NCBI RefSeq assembly: GCF_002005425.1
Contig: NZ_CP019704.1
Coordinates: 2,438,001 to 2,502,000, forward strand
Length of the DNA stretch: 64,000 bases
Source: Polaribacter sp. BM10
GTDB lineage: Bacteria > Bacteroidota > Bacteroidia > Flavobacteriales > Flavobacteriaceae
Reading direction: 5' to 3'
A program made the position numbers and the translations under genes. The stretch's first letter is position 1. The number at the start of each line of letters is the position of its first letter. Below the pieces are notes generated by a model. It worked only from the letters and a program-made list of their open reading frames with translations. It was not told where the DNA came from and made no database searches. This document shows, in pieces, positions 34,721 to 43,488 of this stretch.

Positions 34721-35507
34721 TTAAAATTACAGAAAATTCATTTTTACCCTTAGACAAACTCATGTTTTCTTCCGAAAATTTTTGATCTGTATAAGAAGTA
34801 TATTGCGTAATTGGTTCTATACAAAGCATGTTGTCAACTTCTGTCCATAGCATAAAGTTGTTAAAACCAATTGTGGTAATTTCTAAGTTGTTTTTATTGA
34901 TGTTTTTTAAAGTAATTTTTTCTGTACCTAATACCGGAAAAGCGTTTGAGCCAGCTTTATAAACATCTTTTAATGTAATTTTTTCTTTACCTGCTTCTAA
35001 AATTTCTTTACCAGTATTAGATAATAAAAAAGCCGGATGATAGCCTAACATAAATGGCATTCCTTTTTCAGAATATATAATAAAATCGATTTTTAGAATA
35101 TCATTTTCTAAAGTAAAATGTTTTTCAAACGTAAAATTAAAAGGCCAATTAAGGTGTTCTTCTTTCGATTTTACAGGAAACTTGCTATTTGTAACTATAG
35201 TATTTTTAATGTATTCTTTTTTAAATTTTGCAGAAGTTTCATCCGAAGAAATTAAACTATAGTCTAATTCTCGTAACAAACCATGCTGATCTAAAATAGC
35301 GTCGCCATTTTTTGTATGTACTCTAAAATTATTTTTAACCGTCGGACCAATTACCGGAAACATTTCATCATCAGAATTACGCCAACCTTTATTTCCTTTT
35401 TGATGTATAAATTCTTGGTTGTTTTTTATAAAACTGATTAACTCTCCTTTTTCTATTACAACAGTAGAAAAATTGTTTTGTAAGATTACCTTGGTTTTCA
35501 TTTGCAT
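34710..35507 (-). CDS. aldose 1-epimerase family protein
   Basis: 265 residues; a second ATG two codons in is equally possible. Galactose mutarotase-like beta-sandwich: HQKGNKGWRNSDDEMFPVIGP, AILDQHGLLRELDY (conserved HG in place of HGxxR), FMLGYHPAFLLS with the His and a C-terminal CIEPITQYT Glu. Related to LacX-type proteins that work on sugar 6-phosphates or unknown sugars. Divergent from recA. Confidence 0.8.
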   Translation of the reverse strand: MQMKTKVILQNNFSTVVIEKGELISFIKNNQEFIHQKGNKGWRNSDDEMFPVIGPTVKNNFRVHTKNGDAILDQHGLLRELDYSLISSDETSAKFKKEYIKNTIVTNSKFPVKSKEEHLNWPFNFTFEKHFTLENDILKIDFIIYSEKGMPFMLGYHPAFLLSNTGKEILEAGKEKITLKDVYKAGSNAFPVLGTEKITLKNINKNNLEITTIGFNNFMLWTEVDNMLCIEPITQYTSYTDQKFSEENMSLSKGKNEFSVILNVL

Positions 35508-35615
35508 AAATAATTTGTGTAAAAATAGTATAAATTTGACTCTTTTTTTTTAGTGAATTCATCTTAGTTTTTTGTAACTTGTGGCACTTATTTAAAAATA
35601 AAACAAGCAAGATTT

Positions 35616-36623
35616 ATGGCGGCAGATAAAGAAAAAGCAGCAAAACTTAAAGCACTTCAACTTACTCTAGATAAGCTAGATAAGACATATGGTAAAGGTT
35701 CTGTAATGAAATTAGGTGATGTAGTTACAGAAGATATAGATGCAATTTCATCTGGTTCTTTAGGTCTAGATTTGGCTTTAGGCGTAGGTGGTTATCCAAG
35801 AGGTAGAGTAATAGAAATTTACGGACCAGAATCTTCTGGTAAAACAACTTTAACATTACACGCAATTGCAGAAGCACAAAAAGCTGGTGGTATTGCAGCT
35901 TTTATTGATGCAGAACATGCATTCGATAAATTTTATGCAGAAAACTTAGGTGTAGATATAGATAATTTAATAATTTCTCAACCAGACCATGGTGAGCAAG
36001 CATTAGAAATTGCAGAAAACTTAATTCGTTCTGGTGCAATTGATATTGTTGTTATTGATTCTGTAGCAGCATTAACACCAAAATCTGAAATAGAAGGAGA
36101 AATGGGAGATTCTAAAATGGGTCTTCATGCACGTTTAATGTCGCAAGCATTACGTAAATTAACAGGTACTATTTCTAAAACAAAATGTACAGTTATATTT
36201 ATTAACCAATTAAGAGAAAAAATTGGTGTAATGTTTGGTAACCCAGAAACAACAACGGGTGGTAATGCATTAAAGTTTTATGCTTCTGTTAGATTAGATA
36301 TTAGAAGAAGAACACAAATTAAAGACGGAGACCGAGTTATTGGTAACAGTACAAAGGTTAAAATTGTTAAAAATAAAGTTGCACCACCTTTTCAAATTAC
36401 AGAGTTTGATATTATGTATGGGCAAGGAATATCTAAAGTTGGTGAAATTTTAGATATTGGTGTAGATTTAGGTATTGTTAAAAAAAGTGGATCTTGGTTT
36501 AGTTACGGAGAGACAAAATTAGGTCAAGGTAGAGATGCCGTTAAAGGTTTAATTAAAGACAATCCTGAATTGGCAGAAGAACTTGAAGGTAAAATAAAAG
36601 TTGCTATCGAAAATCAAGAATAA
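35616..36623 (+). CDS. recA: DNA recombination protein RecA
   Basis: 335 residues, standard length. Walker A GPESSGKT (70-77), Walker B-type [12 protein letters not shown], the L1 loop region [24 protein letters not shown]2 region [26 protein letters not shown]. Forms filaments on single-stranded DNA for strand exchange and triggers the SOS response. No LexA-type dyad was recognised in the short AT-rich upstream region. Terminator follows. Confidence 0.98.
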   Translation: MAADKEKAAKLKALQLTLDKLDKTYGKGSVMKLGDVVTEDIDAISSGSLGLDLALGVGGYPRGRVIEIYGPESSGKTTLTLHAIAEAQKAGGIAAFIDAEHAFDKFYAENLGVDIDNLIISQPDHGEQALEIAENLIRSGAIDIVVIDSVAALTPKSEIEGEMGDSKMGLHARLMSQALRKLTGTISKTKCTVIFINQLREKIGVMFGNPETTTGGNALKFYASVRLDIRRRTQIKDGDRVIGNSTKVKIVKNKVAPPFQITEFDIMYGQGISKVGEILDIGVDLGIVKKSGSWFSYGETKLGQGRDAVKGLIKDNPELAEELEGKIKVAIENQE

Positions 36624-36650
36624 GGTTATTTAAAAGTTCTAACTATTATT

Positions 36651-36690
36651 AACTGCCATAGAATTAATCAATCTATGGCAGTTTTTTATT
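36651..36690 (+). terminator. rho-independent terminator after recA
   Basis: Arms AACTGCCATAGA and TCTATGGCAGTT, T-run. Confidence 0.9.
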
Positions 36691-36703
36691 ATATTTAATT
36701 GTT

Positions 36704-37240
36704 ATGATTAAAATTACAGAAGATCTTACATTAAAAAATATTTTACTTTCTGATGCAGAGATTTTACATACCTTAATGAAAACAGTATATCCGTCTGCAT
36801 ACAGTCATTTTTGGAAAGATAAAGGAGATTGGTATGTTAACTCTCAATATTCTAAAGAAAACCTAGAACAAGAGCTTTTACAAGAGAATTCTTCTTATTA
36901 TTTTATTTGTTATAAGAATGAAGTAGTTGGAAATATCAGAATTATTTGGGATGAAAACTTAGAAGGTTTATCCGAAGAAAAACAAGTAAAATTACATAGA
37001 TTATATCTTCATAAAAAAACTCAAGGCAAAGGTTTTGGTAAAAAAATAGTGAATTGGTTAGAAAACTTAGCAGTACAAAAAGAGTATGCCGTTTTGTGGT
37101 TAGACGCTATGAATATGCAAGAACAAGCATTTCAGTTTTATAAAAAATTAGGTTATAAGTACCATTCACATACTTTTTTACCTTTCGAATTATTACACGA
37201 CGAGGTAAGAAAAATGAGCCAAGTTTATAAGCTTTTATAA
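36704..37240 (+). CDS. GNAT-family N-acetyltransferase
   Basis: 178 residues. Acetyl-CoA-binding motif A is LHRLYLHKKTQGKGFGKKIVNWLENLA (RxxGxG form: TQGKGFGKK); motif B contains WLDAMNMQEQAFQFYKKLGY. Acceptor unknown; no toxin-antitoxin or aminoglycoside context. Convergent with the small PspC-like gene. Confidence 0.88.
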   Translation: MIKITEDLTLKNILLSDAEILHTLMKTVYPSAYSHFWKDKGDWYVNSQYSKENLEQELLQENSSYYFICYKNEVVGNIRIIWDENLEGLSEEKQVKLHRLYLHKKTQGKGFGKKIVNWLENLAVQKEYAVLWLDAMNMQEQAFQFYKKLGYKYHSHTFLPFELLHDEVRKMSQVYKLL

Positions 37241-37247
37241 TCTTAAT

Positions 37248-37400
37248 TTATTCTTTAGACAGAATTTTTACCAACCATAAAATAAAGTAAGCTCCAATAC
37301 CTAAACCTGCAAATAAAACAAGAAGAACAAATAGAATTCTAATGTTTTTTGCTGAAAATTGCGTTTTTGTACTTAACCATTCGCATACACCTAAAATCAT
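37248..37400 (-). CDS. PspC-like small membrane protein
   Basis: 50 residues from ATG 37400 to a TAA at 37248-37250. Begins MILGVCEWLSTKTQFSAKNI then a hydrophobic helix (about 22-46). The pattern G-V-C-x-W-L...N-I-R-I-L-F-V-L-L-x-L-F-A-G-x-G-I-G-A-Y matches the PspC core, lacking the usual N-terminal extension. PspC proteins sense envelope stress. Precedes the 121-residue gene's end by 25 bases. Confidence 0.65.
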   Translation of the reverse strand: MILGVCEWLSTKTQFSAKNIRILFVLLVLFAGLGIGAYFILWLVKILSKE

Positions 37401-37425
37401 AATTTAAATTTATTTAGTTTATTTA

Positions 37426-37791
37426 TTATCCTTTAAAAGGAGGAGTTTCTCGAACTAATCGTTCTATTTCTTTAACAATTTCAATTCTACTTTTAGATTT
37501 TAATTCGAAATGTAAATTTTCCCAATCAGCATCAAAAGTAACTTCTTTAGATTTAGAGTTAATAATTTCTTTTAAATTAAGAACTCTTAAATAAAAGTAT
37601 CCGTTTATATCATTTTCTGGTCTATAATCTAAATTTATAGCACGCTTTAAACTGTAATTATTTAGATGTAATAAAGAGCTAGAATCTAGGTAATGCATGG
37701 TTTCTATAGAAGGATCAACTTCATAAAATAAATTCCATTCTACATGCCAACTATTTGTAATTCTTAAAGGCTGTAAATCTATTTCATCCAT
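37426..37791 (-). CDS. hypothetical protein downstream of dut
   Basis: 121 residues from ATG 37791, one base after the dut stop codon (a longer frame overlaps dut and is rejected). Soluble, acidic/basic mix; segments such as DEIDLQPLRITNSWHVEWNLFYEV and SKSRIEIVKEIERLVRETPPFKG. No family recognised. Tight coupling to dut suggests co-translation; it is a conserved-looking pair. Confidence 0.6.
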   Translation of the reverse strand: MDEIDLQPLRITNSWHVEWNLFYEVDPSIETMHYLDSSSLLHLNNYSLKRAINLDYRPENDINGYFYLRVLNLKEIINSKSKEVTFDADWENLHFELKSKSRIEIVKEIERLVRETPPFKG

Positions 37792-37792
37792 T

Positions 37793-38224
37793 TTAAACGC
37801 CTGTGCTTCCAAAACCTCCAGAACCTCTTTCTGTTTCGCTAAGTACATCTACTTCTTGCCAAACTACTCTTTCATGTTTTGCAATTACTAATTGAGCAAT
37901 TCTTTCACCATCATTTATAATAAAATCTTCATTAGAAAGATTTACCAAAATTACGCCGATTTCTCCTCTGTAATCTGCATCTACTGTACCAGGAGAATTT
38001 AATACGGTAATTCCTTTTTTTGCAGCCAAACCACTTCTAGGTCTAACTTGTGCTTCAAAACCGATTGGTAAGGCTATAAATAAGCCAGTTTTAATAATGG
38101 CTCTTTCTAAAGGTTTTAGTGTTATTGCTTCTTCTATATTAGCTTTTAAATCCATACCAGCAGCACCATTTGTTTCGTAATTTGGTGTAGCGTGTTTAGA
38201 TTTGTTTATAATTTGTACGTTCAT
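37793..38224 (-). CDS. dut: dUTP diphosphatase
   Basis: 143 residues, full length. Motifs in order: [12 protein letters not shown] (motif 1), [35 protein letters not shown] (motifs 2-4; Ser in SGLA, Asp in TVDADYRGE) and [11 protein letters not shown] at the C-terminus (motif 5). Hydrolyses dUTP to dUMP and pyrophosphate, keeping uracil out of DNA. First of a minus-strand pair with the next gene. Confidence 0.97.
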   Translation of the reverse strand: MNVQIINKSKHATPNYETNGAAGMDLKANIEEAITLKPLERAIIKTGLFIALPIGFEAQVRPRSGLAAKKGITVLNSPGTVDADYRGEIGVILVNLSNEDFIINDGERIAQLVIAKHERVVWQEVDVLSETERGSGGFGSTGV

Positions 38225-38230
38225 TTTTAT

Positions 38231-39097
38231 TTATAAATTGAATAAGTAAGTTATTGTTTCTAAAAATTCTGATTTCCAAAACGATTCTGTATGCGTACCG
38301 TTTGCAGCAACTTTAGTTTTTAGATTATTTTGATTATAATCATTATCTATTAATCTTTCGGCCATATTTTCTGTATCTGGCACCATAGAACCACCTTCTT
38401 TATCGCCAACTAATAAATACAATTTTGTGTTTTTTAGGTTTGCGTGTTGTTCTGCAAAAGAATTTACTTTGTTAGAAAACCAAAAAGAAGTAGAAAGTGC
38501 ACCAATTTTACCAAATACTTTTGGATGTTTTAAACCGGCATAAAAAGAAATTAAACCGCCTAAAGAACTACCAATAATAGCCGTGTTTTCTGCAGTGGTT
38601 TTAGTTTTATAATTTTTATCTATGTATGGTTTTAAGGTATTTACCAAGAAATCTGAATAAACGCCTCCTTTACCGCCACCATATTTTGTGTTAGACCAAG
38701 GTGTGTATTCTTCAATTCTTTTTTCTCCGCCATTTTCTATACCCACAACAATAAAACCCTTTTTAGTTTTATTATATAAATTATCTAAAGTTTCATCAAC
38801 TTCCCACTCGCCAGCAAAAGAGGTTTTTGCATCAAATAGATTTTGAGCATCGTGCATGTAAATTACTGGATATTTATTTTTTGAAGTTGTATAATTTGGT
38901 GGCAAATACACCCAAACTTTATGTGAAATTGTATTTAGATTTTTAATAACAAATTCTTTCTCTAAAATAGTAACAGTACCTTTAGTTTCGGTTTGTTTTA
39001 CAAATTTAATGTTCGATTTTTCTTTGGATTGTGATGTAACTTTACAAGATGTTATCAATAAAAAAACACTAAAAAGAATAGAGATTTGTATTTTCAT
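38231..39097 (-). CDS. putative esterase lipoprotein (esterase D/enterochelin esterase-like)
   Basis: 288 residues from ATG 39097 (longer in-frame start rejected). Lipobox LITSC near residue 18. Alpha/beta hydrolase: KYPVIYMHDAQNLFD, nucleophile Ser in GSSLGGLISFYAGLKHP, and a His near the C-terminus (ANGTHTESFWKSEF). Esterase_D family; many such lipoproteins hydrolyse acyl esters on envelope glycans or siderophores. Substrate unknown. Ends 6 bases before dut. Confidence 0.82.
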   Translation of the reverse strand: MKIQISILFSVFLLITSCKVTSQSKEKSNIKFVKQTETKGTVTILEKEFVIKNLNTISHKVWVYLPPNYTTSKNKYPVIYMHDAQNLFDAKTSFAGEWEVDETLDNLYNKTKKGFIVVGIENGGEKRIEEYTPWSNTKYGGGKGGVYSDFLVNTLKPYIDKNYKTKTTAENTAIIGSSLGGLISFYAGLKHPKVFGKIGALSTSFWFSNKVNSFAEQHANLKNTKLYLLVGDKEGGSMVPDTENMAERLIDNDYNQNNLKTKVAANGTHTESFWKSEFLETITYLFNL

Positions 39098-39164
39098 AAT
39101 AAAGTTTGAAGTCTTACAAATATAATAATTCATACTAGCATTCATCATTAGATAGTAAATTTCT

Positions 39165-39172
39165 TACTTTTG
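39165..39172 (+). promoter_or_regulatory. -7 element before gpsA
   Basis: TACTTTTG, 21 bases before the gpsA ATG; fits TAnnTTTG. -33 unclear. Confidence 0.4.
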
Positions 39173-39193
39173 GGGCATAAAATTTATAAATAA

Positions 39194-40189
39194 ATGAATA
39201 ATCAGAAAAAAATAGCGGTTATAGGTGGAGGAAGTTGGGCAACTGCAATTGTGAAGATGCTTTCAGAAAATTTAGAAACTGTTGGTTGGTATATGCGAAG
39301 CAAATCTGCCATAGATCATATAAAAAAGAACAATCATAATCCTAATTATTTAAGATCTGCAGATGTATATGCAAGTCAGTTAGATTTATCTAGCGATATT
39401 AATAAAATGGTAGAAAACTACGATGTTTTAATTTTCGCTATTCCGTCTGCATTTTTAGTTGGTGAGTTAGAAAAATTGAAGAAATCGTTAAAAGGAAAAA
39501 TAATTTTTTCTGCAATAAAAGGTATCGTTCCAGAAACTGGTTTAATTGTTGGCGAGCATTTTCATAATGTTTATGATATTCCTTATGAAAAAATTGGAGT
39601 TATTACAGGGCCTTGTCACGCAGAAGAAGTTGCTATGGAACGCTTGTCTTACTTAACAATTGCATGTCAAAATCAAGAAAATGCGAAGTTAATGAGCAAA
39701 TCTCTTAAAAGTTGGTATATAAAAACGAAGATTTCTGATGATATTATTGGTACAGAATATGCCGCAATGTTAAAGAATATTTATGCAGTTGCTGCTGGTA
39801 TTGCACATGGTTTGGGGTACGGAGACAACTTTCAATCTGTGTTAATGAGTAATGCGATTAGAGAAATGAAACGCTTTATTAAAAAAGTTCATAAAATGAA
39901 GCGAAACATTAATAACTCTGCTTATTTAGGTGACTTATTAGTTACAGGTTATTCTGTTTTTAGTAGAAACAGACAATTTGGTAATATGGTTGGTAAAGGT
40001 TACACTGTAAAATCTGCACAAATGGAAATGAGTATGGTTGCAGAGGGTTTTTATGCTACAAAAAGTGCTTTTAAAATGACAGCGCAAAACGGAGCAAACA
40101 CACCAATTATTAATGCGGTTTACAACGTTTTATACAATAATAAAGACGCTAAAAAAGAATTTAAAAAGTTAACCAATAAATTAGATTAA
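39194..40189 (+). CDS. gpsA: NAD(P)-dependent glycerol-3-phosphate dehydrogenase
   Basis: 331 residues. Rossmann motif IAVIGGGSWATAIVKML (about 7-23), FAIPSAFLVGEL, SAIKGIVPETG, the GPCHAEEVAMERLSYLTIA segment, and catalytic Lys in AAMLKNIYAVAAGIAHGLGYGDNF. Reduces dihydroxyacetone phosphate to glycerol 3-phosphate for phospholipids. The FAD-dependent GlpD in the window (45495-47141) runs the reverse route. Confidence 0.96.
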   Translation: MNNQKKIAVIGGGSWATAIVKMLSENLETVGWYMRSKSAIDHIKKNNHNPNYLRSADVYASQLDLSSDINKMVENYDVLIFAIPSAFLVGELEKLKKSLKGKIIFSAIKGIVPETGLIVGEHFHNVYDIPYEKIGVITGPCHAEEVAMERLSYLTIACQNQENAKLMSKSLKSWYIKTKISDDIIGTEYAAMLKNIYAVAAGIAHGLGYGDNFQSVLMSNAIREMKRFIKKVHKMKRNINNSAYLGDLLVTGYSVFSRNRQFGNMVGKGYTVKSAQMEMSMVAEGFYATKSAFKMTAQNGANTPIINAVYNVLYNNKDAKKEFKKLTNKLD

Positions 40190-40232
40190 TTGTTTAATTT
40201 TGAACATTAATATGTTATATTAAACAATAAGT

Positions 40233-40892
40233 ATGAAAACAATACAAGAAGTTGTAGAAAGTACCATTAGAAAAACACCGTTTATTGAAGAGGCGTTGCA
40301 TGAAAAATTAATAAATGTTTCTTCTTTGGCTAGAATTATTTTACCAGAAGTATCTACTTTACTAAAAAAGGATGTTAAGGTTGGTGCAGTAATGATGGCA
40401 ATTAACAGGCTTTCTCCTGCTAGCGAACTTCGTATTAGAAAGAATATAAAAAAGTTAGCTTTAGATTTGGGTGATGTAATTGTAAGATCAGATTTATGTG
40501 ATTTTACATTTAAAAACACACCTTCTCTTTTAAAAGAAATTGCAAAAATTCTAACGAAATCATCAGAAAATTCAGATTATTTCCTAACTGTTTCTCAAGG
40601 AATTTTCGAGACAAATATTGTTACAAGTAAAAATTTACAACCATTTGTAAACGAAATATTCGAAAAAGAAACGTTAATATCTAACGTATTAGATTTGGCT
40701 TCTATTACAATCAAGTTGCCAAAAGAAAACTTAGAACAATCGGGTATTTATTACTTTATTTTAAAACAATTAGCTTGGGCAGATATTCCGTTACAAGAAA
40801 TTATTTCTACAACTAATGAAATGACAATTGTTGTAAAAGAGCAAGATATCAATCAAACTTTTGCCATTTTAATGGACATGAAATTGAACTAA
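40233..40892 (+). CDS. ACT-domain-like regulatory protein (aspartokinase C-terminal-like)
   Basis: 219 residues, no kinase domain. The N-terminal part (1-85) is helical with KVGAVMMAINRLSP; the C-terminal part resembles the ACT pair of aspartate kinases (SGIYYFILKQLAWADIPLQEIISTTNEMTIVVKEQDINQTFAIL). Perhaps a free-standing amino-acid-sensing protein. Function unknown. It starts 43 bases after gpsA. Ends into a terminator. Confidence 0.55.
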   Translation: MKTIQEVVESTIRKTPFIEEALHEKLINVSSLARIILPEVSTLLKKDVKVGAVMMAINRLSPASELRIRKNIKKLALDLGDVIVRSDLCDFTFKNTPSLLKEIAKILTKSSENSDYFLTVSQGIFETNIVTSKNLQPFVNEIFEKETLISNVLDLASITIKLPKENLEQSGIYYFILKQLAWADIPLQEIISTTNEMTIVVKEQDINQTFAILMDMKLN

Positions 40893-40928
40893 AAAAAGGC
40901 TTAAAGTGTAAACTTTAAGCCTTTTTTT
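40893..40928. terminator. terminator between two convergent genes
   Basis: Arms AAAGGCTTAAAGT and ACTTTAAGCCTTT, loop GTAA, T-run both ways. Confidence 0.85.
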
Positions 40929-40943
40929 AGTTTTTTTTTCTTT

Positions 40944-41351
40944 CTATTGTTCGTTAGAAGTAACCAAAACATCTGGTCTTTGGTAAGAATTATTTGCTGG
41001 CATAATGTTATAAATTCTTTTCACCTTCATAGTCTCACCAGTAGGTACTCCGTTATCAAATAACATTACATCTACCCACTTGTAAAAAATTGTAAATCTA
41101 TCTCCAATTAATCCTTCGTCAAATAGACTAATTTTACTTGGTGATGATTTAGCTTCATCGTGAAATACAATTGCTTCTCCGTTATTAAATTCAAATTTAA
41201 AGTTATCACTAACGTTTAAACCTTTAAAAGTAGCGGTTAAAGTTTTCTCGTTACTTGTTTTTGTAGTTTCTTGTGCATTTATACTTTGCGCATTAAAAGA
41301 TAAAATGGCAACAAATAAAAAGGCAACTGTTTGAGTAAATAATTTTTTCAT
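40944..41351 (-). CDS. small secreted protein, paralogue 1
   Basis: 135 residues from ATG 41351. Signal peptide 1-23 (ending near NAQSINAQ). The mature part shares with two other window genes the order: TFKGLNVSDNFKFE, IVFHDE, SLFDEGLIGDRF, YKWVDV, PTGETMKVKRI. Beta-rich, about 80 conserved residues. Family not recognised. Upstream region has a dyad TGTATC-GATACA at 41431-41452. Sits next to paralogue 2 but with a terminator between, so separate transcripts. Confidence 0.7.
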   Translation of the reverse strand: MKKLFTQTVAFLFVAILSFNAQSINAQETTKTSNEKTLTATFKGLNVSDNFKFEFNNGEAIVFHDEAKSSPSKISLFDEGLIGDRFTIFYKWVDVMLFDNGVPTGETMKVKRIYNIMPANNSYQRPDVLVTSNEQ

Positions 41352-41650
41352 AATTTCTAATATTTTAAAGTTTTTATTGATTGATGACAATTTTAATTAT
41401 TGTCTTTCTTTATAGATTAAGATTTTAAAATGTATCCTTTAATTCTGATACAAAGAAACGGCCTAATTACATTTTAGATTAACCCATATGTAAAAAACGT
41501 TAACCCAAAAAGAAAATTCATTAAACGATTTTAACAAATTATTCAGTTCTATATCAGTGTTTAAAGATGATATTTTTTAAATGAGCACAAAAAAAACCAG
41601 CATAGAGCTGGCTTTTAATAATTAATTCAAAATAGTTCAAATTCTAATAA
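41352..41650. other. gene-free stretch between paralogues
   Basis: About 300 bases with a dyad TGTATC/GATACA (41431-41452) and a terminator hairpin near 41600. No other supported feature. Confidence 0.5.
41589..41617 (-). terminator. terminator after secreted paralogue 2
   Basis: Arms AAAACCAGC and GCTGGCTTTT, minus-strand read ends in a run of eight T. Confidence 0.8.
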
Positions 41651-41986
41651 CTATAGTTTACTATAATTAAAAATTCTTTTAACTTTCATGGTTTCTCCTG
41701 TAGCTATACCTTGGTCATTAAATAAATGTACATCTACCCATTTATAAGAAACTTTAATTCTTTTGCCTATTAAACCTTCATCCCAAAGGGTAATAGAACC
41801 TTTAAAAGATTGGTCTTCATCATGAAAAACAATAGGATTTCCTTTGCTGTCTTCAAACTTAAAATTATCTGAAACCGTCATTCCTTTATAAATTGCAGTT
41901 AACGATTTTTCGTTTGATTGCGCGTTAGAGCTAACGCTAAATAAGCTTGTAATAATAATTACTATTAATAATGTAATTTTTTTCAT
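41651..41986 (-). CDS. small secreted protein, paralogue 2, under ECF promoter
   Basis: 111 residues. Signal peptide 1-22 (SVSSNAQ). Same conserved block as paralogue 1: YKGMTVSDNFKFE, IVFHDE, LWDEGLIGKRI, YKWVDVHLFN, ATGETMKVKRIFN. The ECF motif (copy D) ends 44 bases upstream. Probable periplasmic or outer-surface protein; its ligand or role is unknown. Confidence 0.75.
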   Translation of the reverse strand: MKKITLLIVIIITSLFSVSSNAQSNEKSLTAIYKGMTVSDNFKFEDSKGNPIVFHDEDQSFKGSITLWDEGLIGKRIKVSYKWVDVHLFNDQGIATGETMKVKRIFNYSKL

Positions 41987-42030
41987 CTGTATATTTTTTA
42001 TGGTTGATGTTATTCTTGTTCATTAATAAG

Positions 42031-42055
42031 ACAACTCTATTTAGAATTACCCTAC
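42031..42055 (-). promoter_or_regulatory. putative ECF promoter, copy D
   Basis: Minus strand GTAGGG (42055-42050) and GTTGTCTTA starting at 42035; 20 bases start-to-start as in copies A-C. Upstream of paralogue 2, 10 kb from the sigma gene. Confidence 0.65.
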
Positions 42056-42160
42056 TTTTGTTTTAAATTATTTTAAGTTGAAAACAAAAAGAACTCGAAA
42101 GACTTACGATTTTTATTAAGAATTGGTTTTTTAAAAGTTCAGTATTTAAATTTTTTTAAA

Positions 42161-43429
42161 ATGAAAAAGCTCGATCCATACGCAGCATTAAGAATTAGAG
42201 AATTTAATATTTTCTTATTTGTACGTTTTTTATTGGTTTTTGGTTGGTCTATGCAGTTTATTGTAATCGAATGGCAAGTATATTCGATTACAAAAGATCC
42301 GTTATCGTTGGGTATTATTGGTTTAATGGAAATTATACCAGCATTTACAATGGCATTATTTGCGGGTCATATTGTAGATCAAAAAGAAAAAAGAAATCTT
42401 TTAGCATTATGTACAGCAGCTTTTTCTTTAATTAGTTTAGGGTTATTTTTACTAACTACAGACAGTGTAATACATAGCTGGTCTACCAACTCGATACTAT
42501 ATTCTATATATGGTTTGGTTTTTTTCGGTGGCTTTTTAAGATCTTTTTTCGGGCCAACTATATTTTCTTTAGTTGCCTTACTTGTTCCTAAAAATATTTA
42601 TCATAACGCAGCAACCTGGAGCACAAGTACCTGGAAAACAGCTTCGGTTTCTGGTGCTTTAGCCGCAGGATTTTTAATAAGTTGGATTGGTGTAGACAAA
42701 ACTCTTTGCTTAGTTTTTATTTTAGTAATTCTATCTTTAATTTTTACCTTTTTAATTAAAAAGAAACCGATTTTAAATAAAAAAATAGGGGAACCAATGA
42801 AAGAAAGTTTAAAGGCAGGAATTAGTTTTGTCTTTAAAAATAAAGCAATTTTAGGGGTTTTAACCTTAGACATGATTGCAGTATTATTTGGTGGTACAGT
42901 TGCTATTTTATCTGTATTTGCACAAGACGTTTTAAAAGTTGGTCCAGAAGGTTTTGGTATTTTAAACGCTTCTATTTCTATGGGAAGTATCGTAACAATG
43001 TTTTTAACAACATATATTCCTATTAATAAAAATACAGGTAAAAAAATGTTAGTATCTGTCTTTATTTTTGGACTTAGTATAATTGCCTTCGGATTATCTT
43101 CTATATTTTGGGTAAGTATTCTGGCGTTGTTTATAAGTGGTGCTGCAGACGGAATATCGATGGTTATTAGACAAACCATTTTACAGTTAAAAACACCAGA
43201 CGATATGCGAGGTAGAGTTTCTTCTGTAAACTCTATGTTTGTTGGTTCTTCTAACGAATTAGGTGCTTTTGAGAGTGGTTTAGCTGCAAAACTTATTGGC
43301 CCAGTGGCAGCTGTAGTTTTTGGTGGAACAATGACTTTATTAACTGTAGGTGTAACCGCTTTAAAAAACCCTGTTTTAAGAGATTTAGATTTAACAGAAG
43401 AAATAGAAAACAATCAAAAAGAAGCTTAA
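42161..43429 (+). CDS. MFS transporter
   Basis: 422 residues with 12 predicted membrane helices. Typical loop 2-3 motif GHIVDQKEKRNLLALC, and GAADGISMVIRQTILQLKTPDDMRGRVSSVNSMFVGSSNELGAFESG at the C-terminal half, as in EntS-like siderophore exporters (MFS_3). Substrate unknown. Not next to siderophore genes, but next to a TonB/ECF-controlled gene. Terminator follows. Confidence 0.88.
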   Translation: MKKLDPYAALRIREFNIFLFVRFLLVFGWSMQFIVIEWQVYSITKDPLSLGIIGLMEIIPAFTMALFAGHIVDQKEKRNLLALCTAAFSLISLGLFLLTTDSVIHSWSTNSILYSIYGLVFFGGFLRSFFGPTIFSLVALLVPKNIYHNAATWSTSTWKTASVSGALAAGFLISWIGVDKTLCLVFILVILSLIFTFLIKKKPILNKKIGEPMKESLKAGISFVFKNKAILGVLTLDMIAVLFGGTVAILSVFAQDVLKVGPEGFGILNASISMGSIVTMFLTTYIPINKNTGKKMLVSVFIFGLSIIAFGLSSIFWVSILALFISGAADGISMVIRQTILQLKTPDDMRGRVSSVNSMFVGSSNELGAFESGLAAKLIGPVAAVVFGGTMTLLTVGVTALKNPVLRDLDLTEEIENNQKEA

Positions 43430-43466
43430 AAAAAGCCTTCTATTTACTAAAATAGAAGGCTTTTTT
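43428..43466. terminator. rho-independent terminator
   Basis: Arms AAAGCCTTCTATTT and AAATAGAAGGCTTT, T-run. Confidence 0.88.
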
Positions 43467-43488
43467 GTAAAAAATATATATTGGTAAA

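Noticed and set aside
42601..43413. A 270-codon open frame on the minus strand opposite the MFS transporter
   Set aside because: It lies fully antisense to a well-recognised transporter and has the residue mix expected from its reverse frame; no family, no start context.
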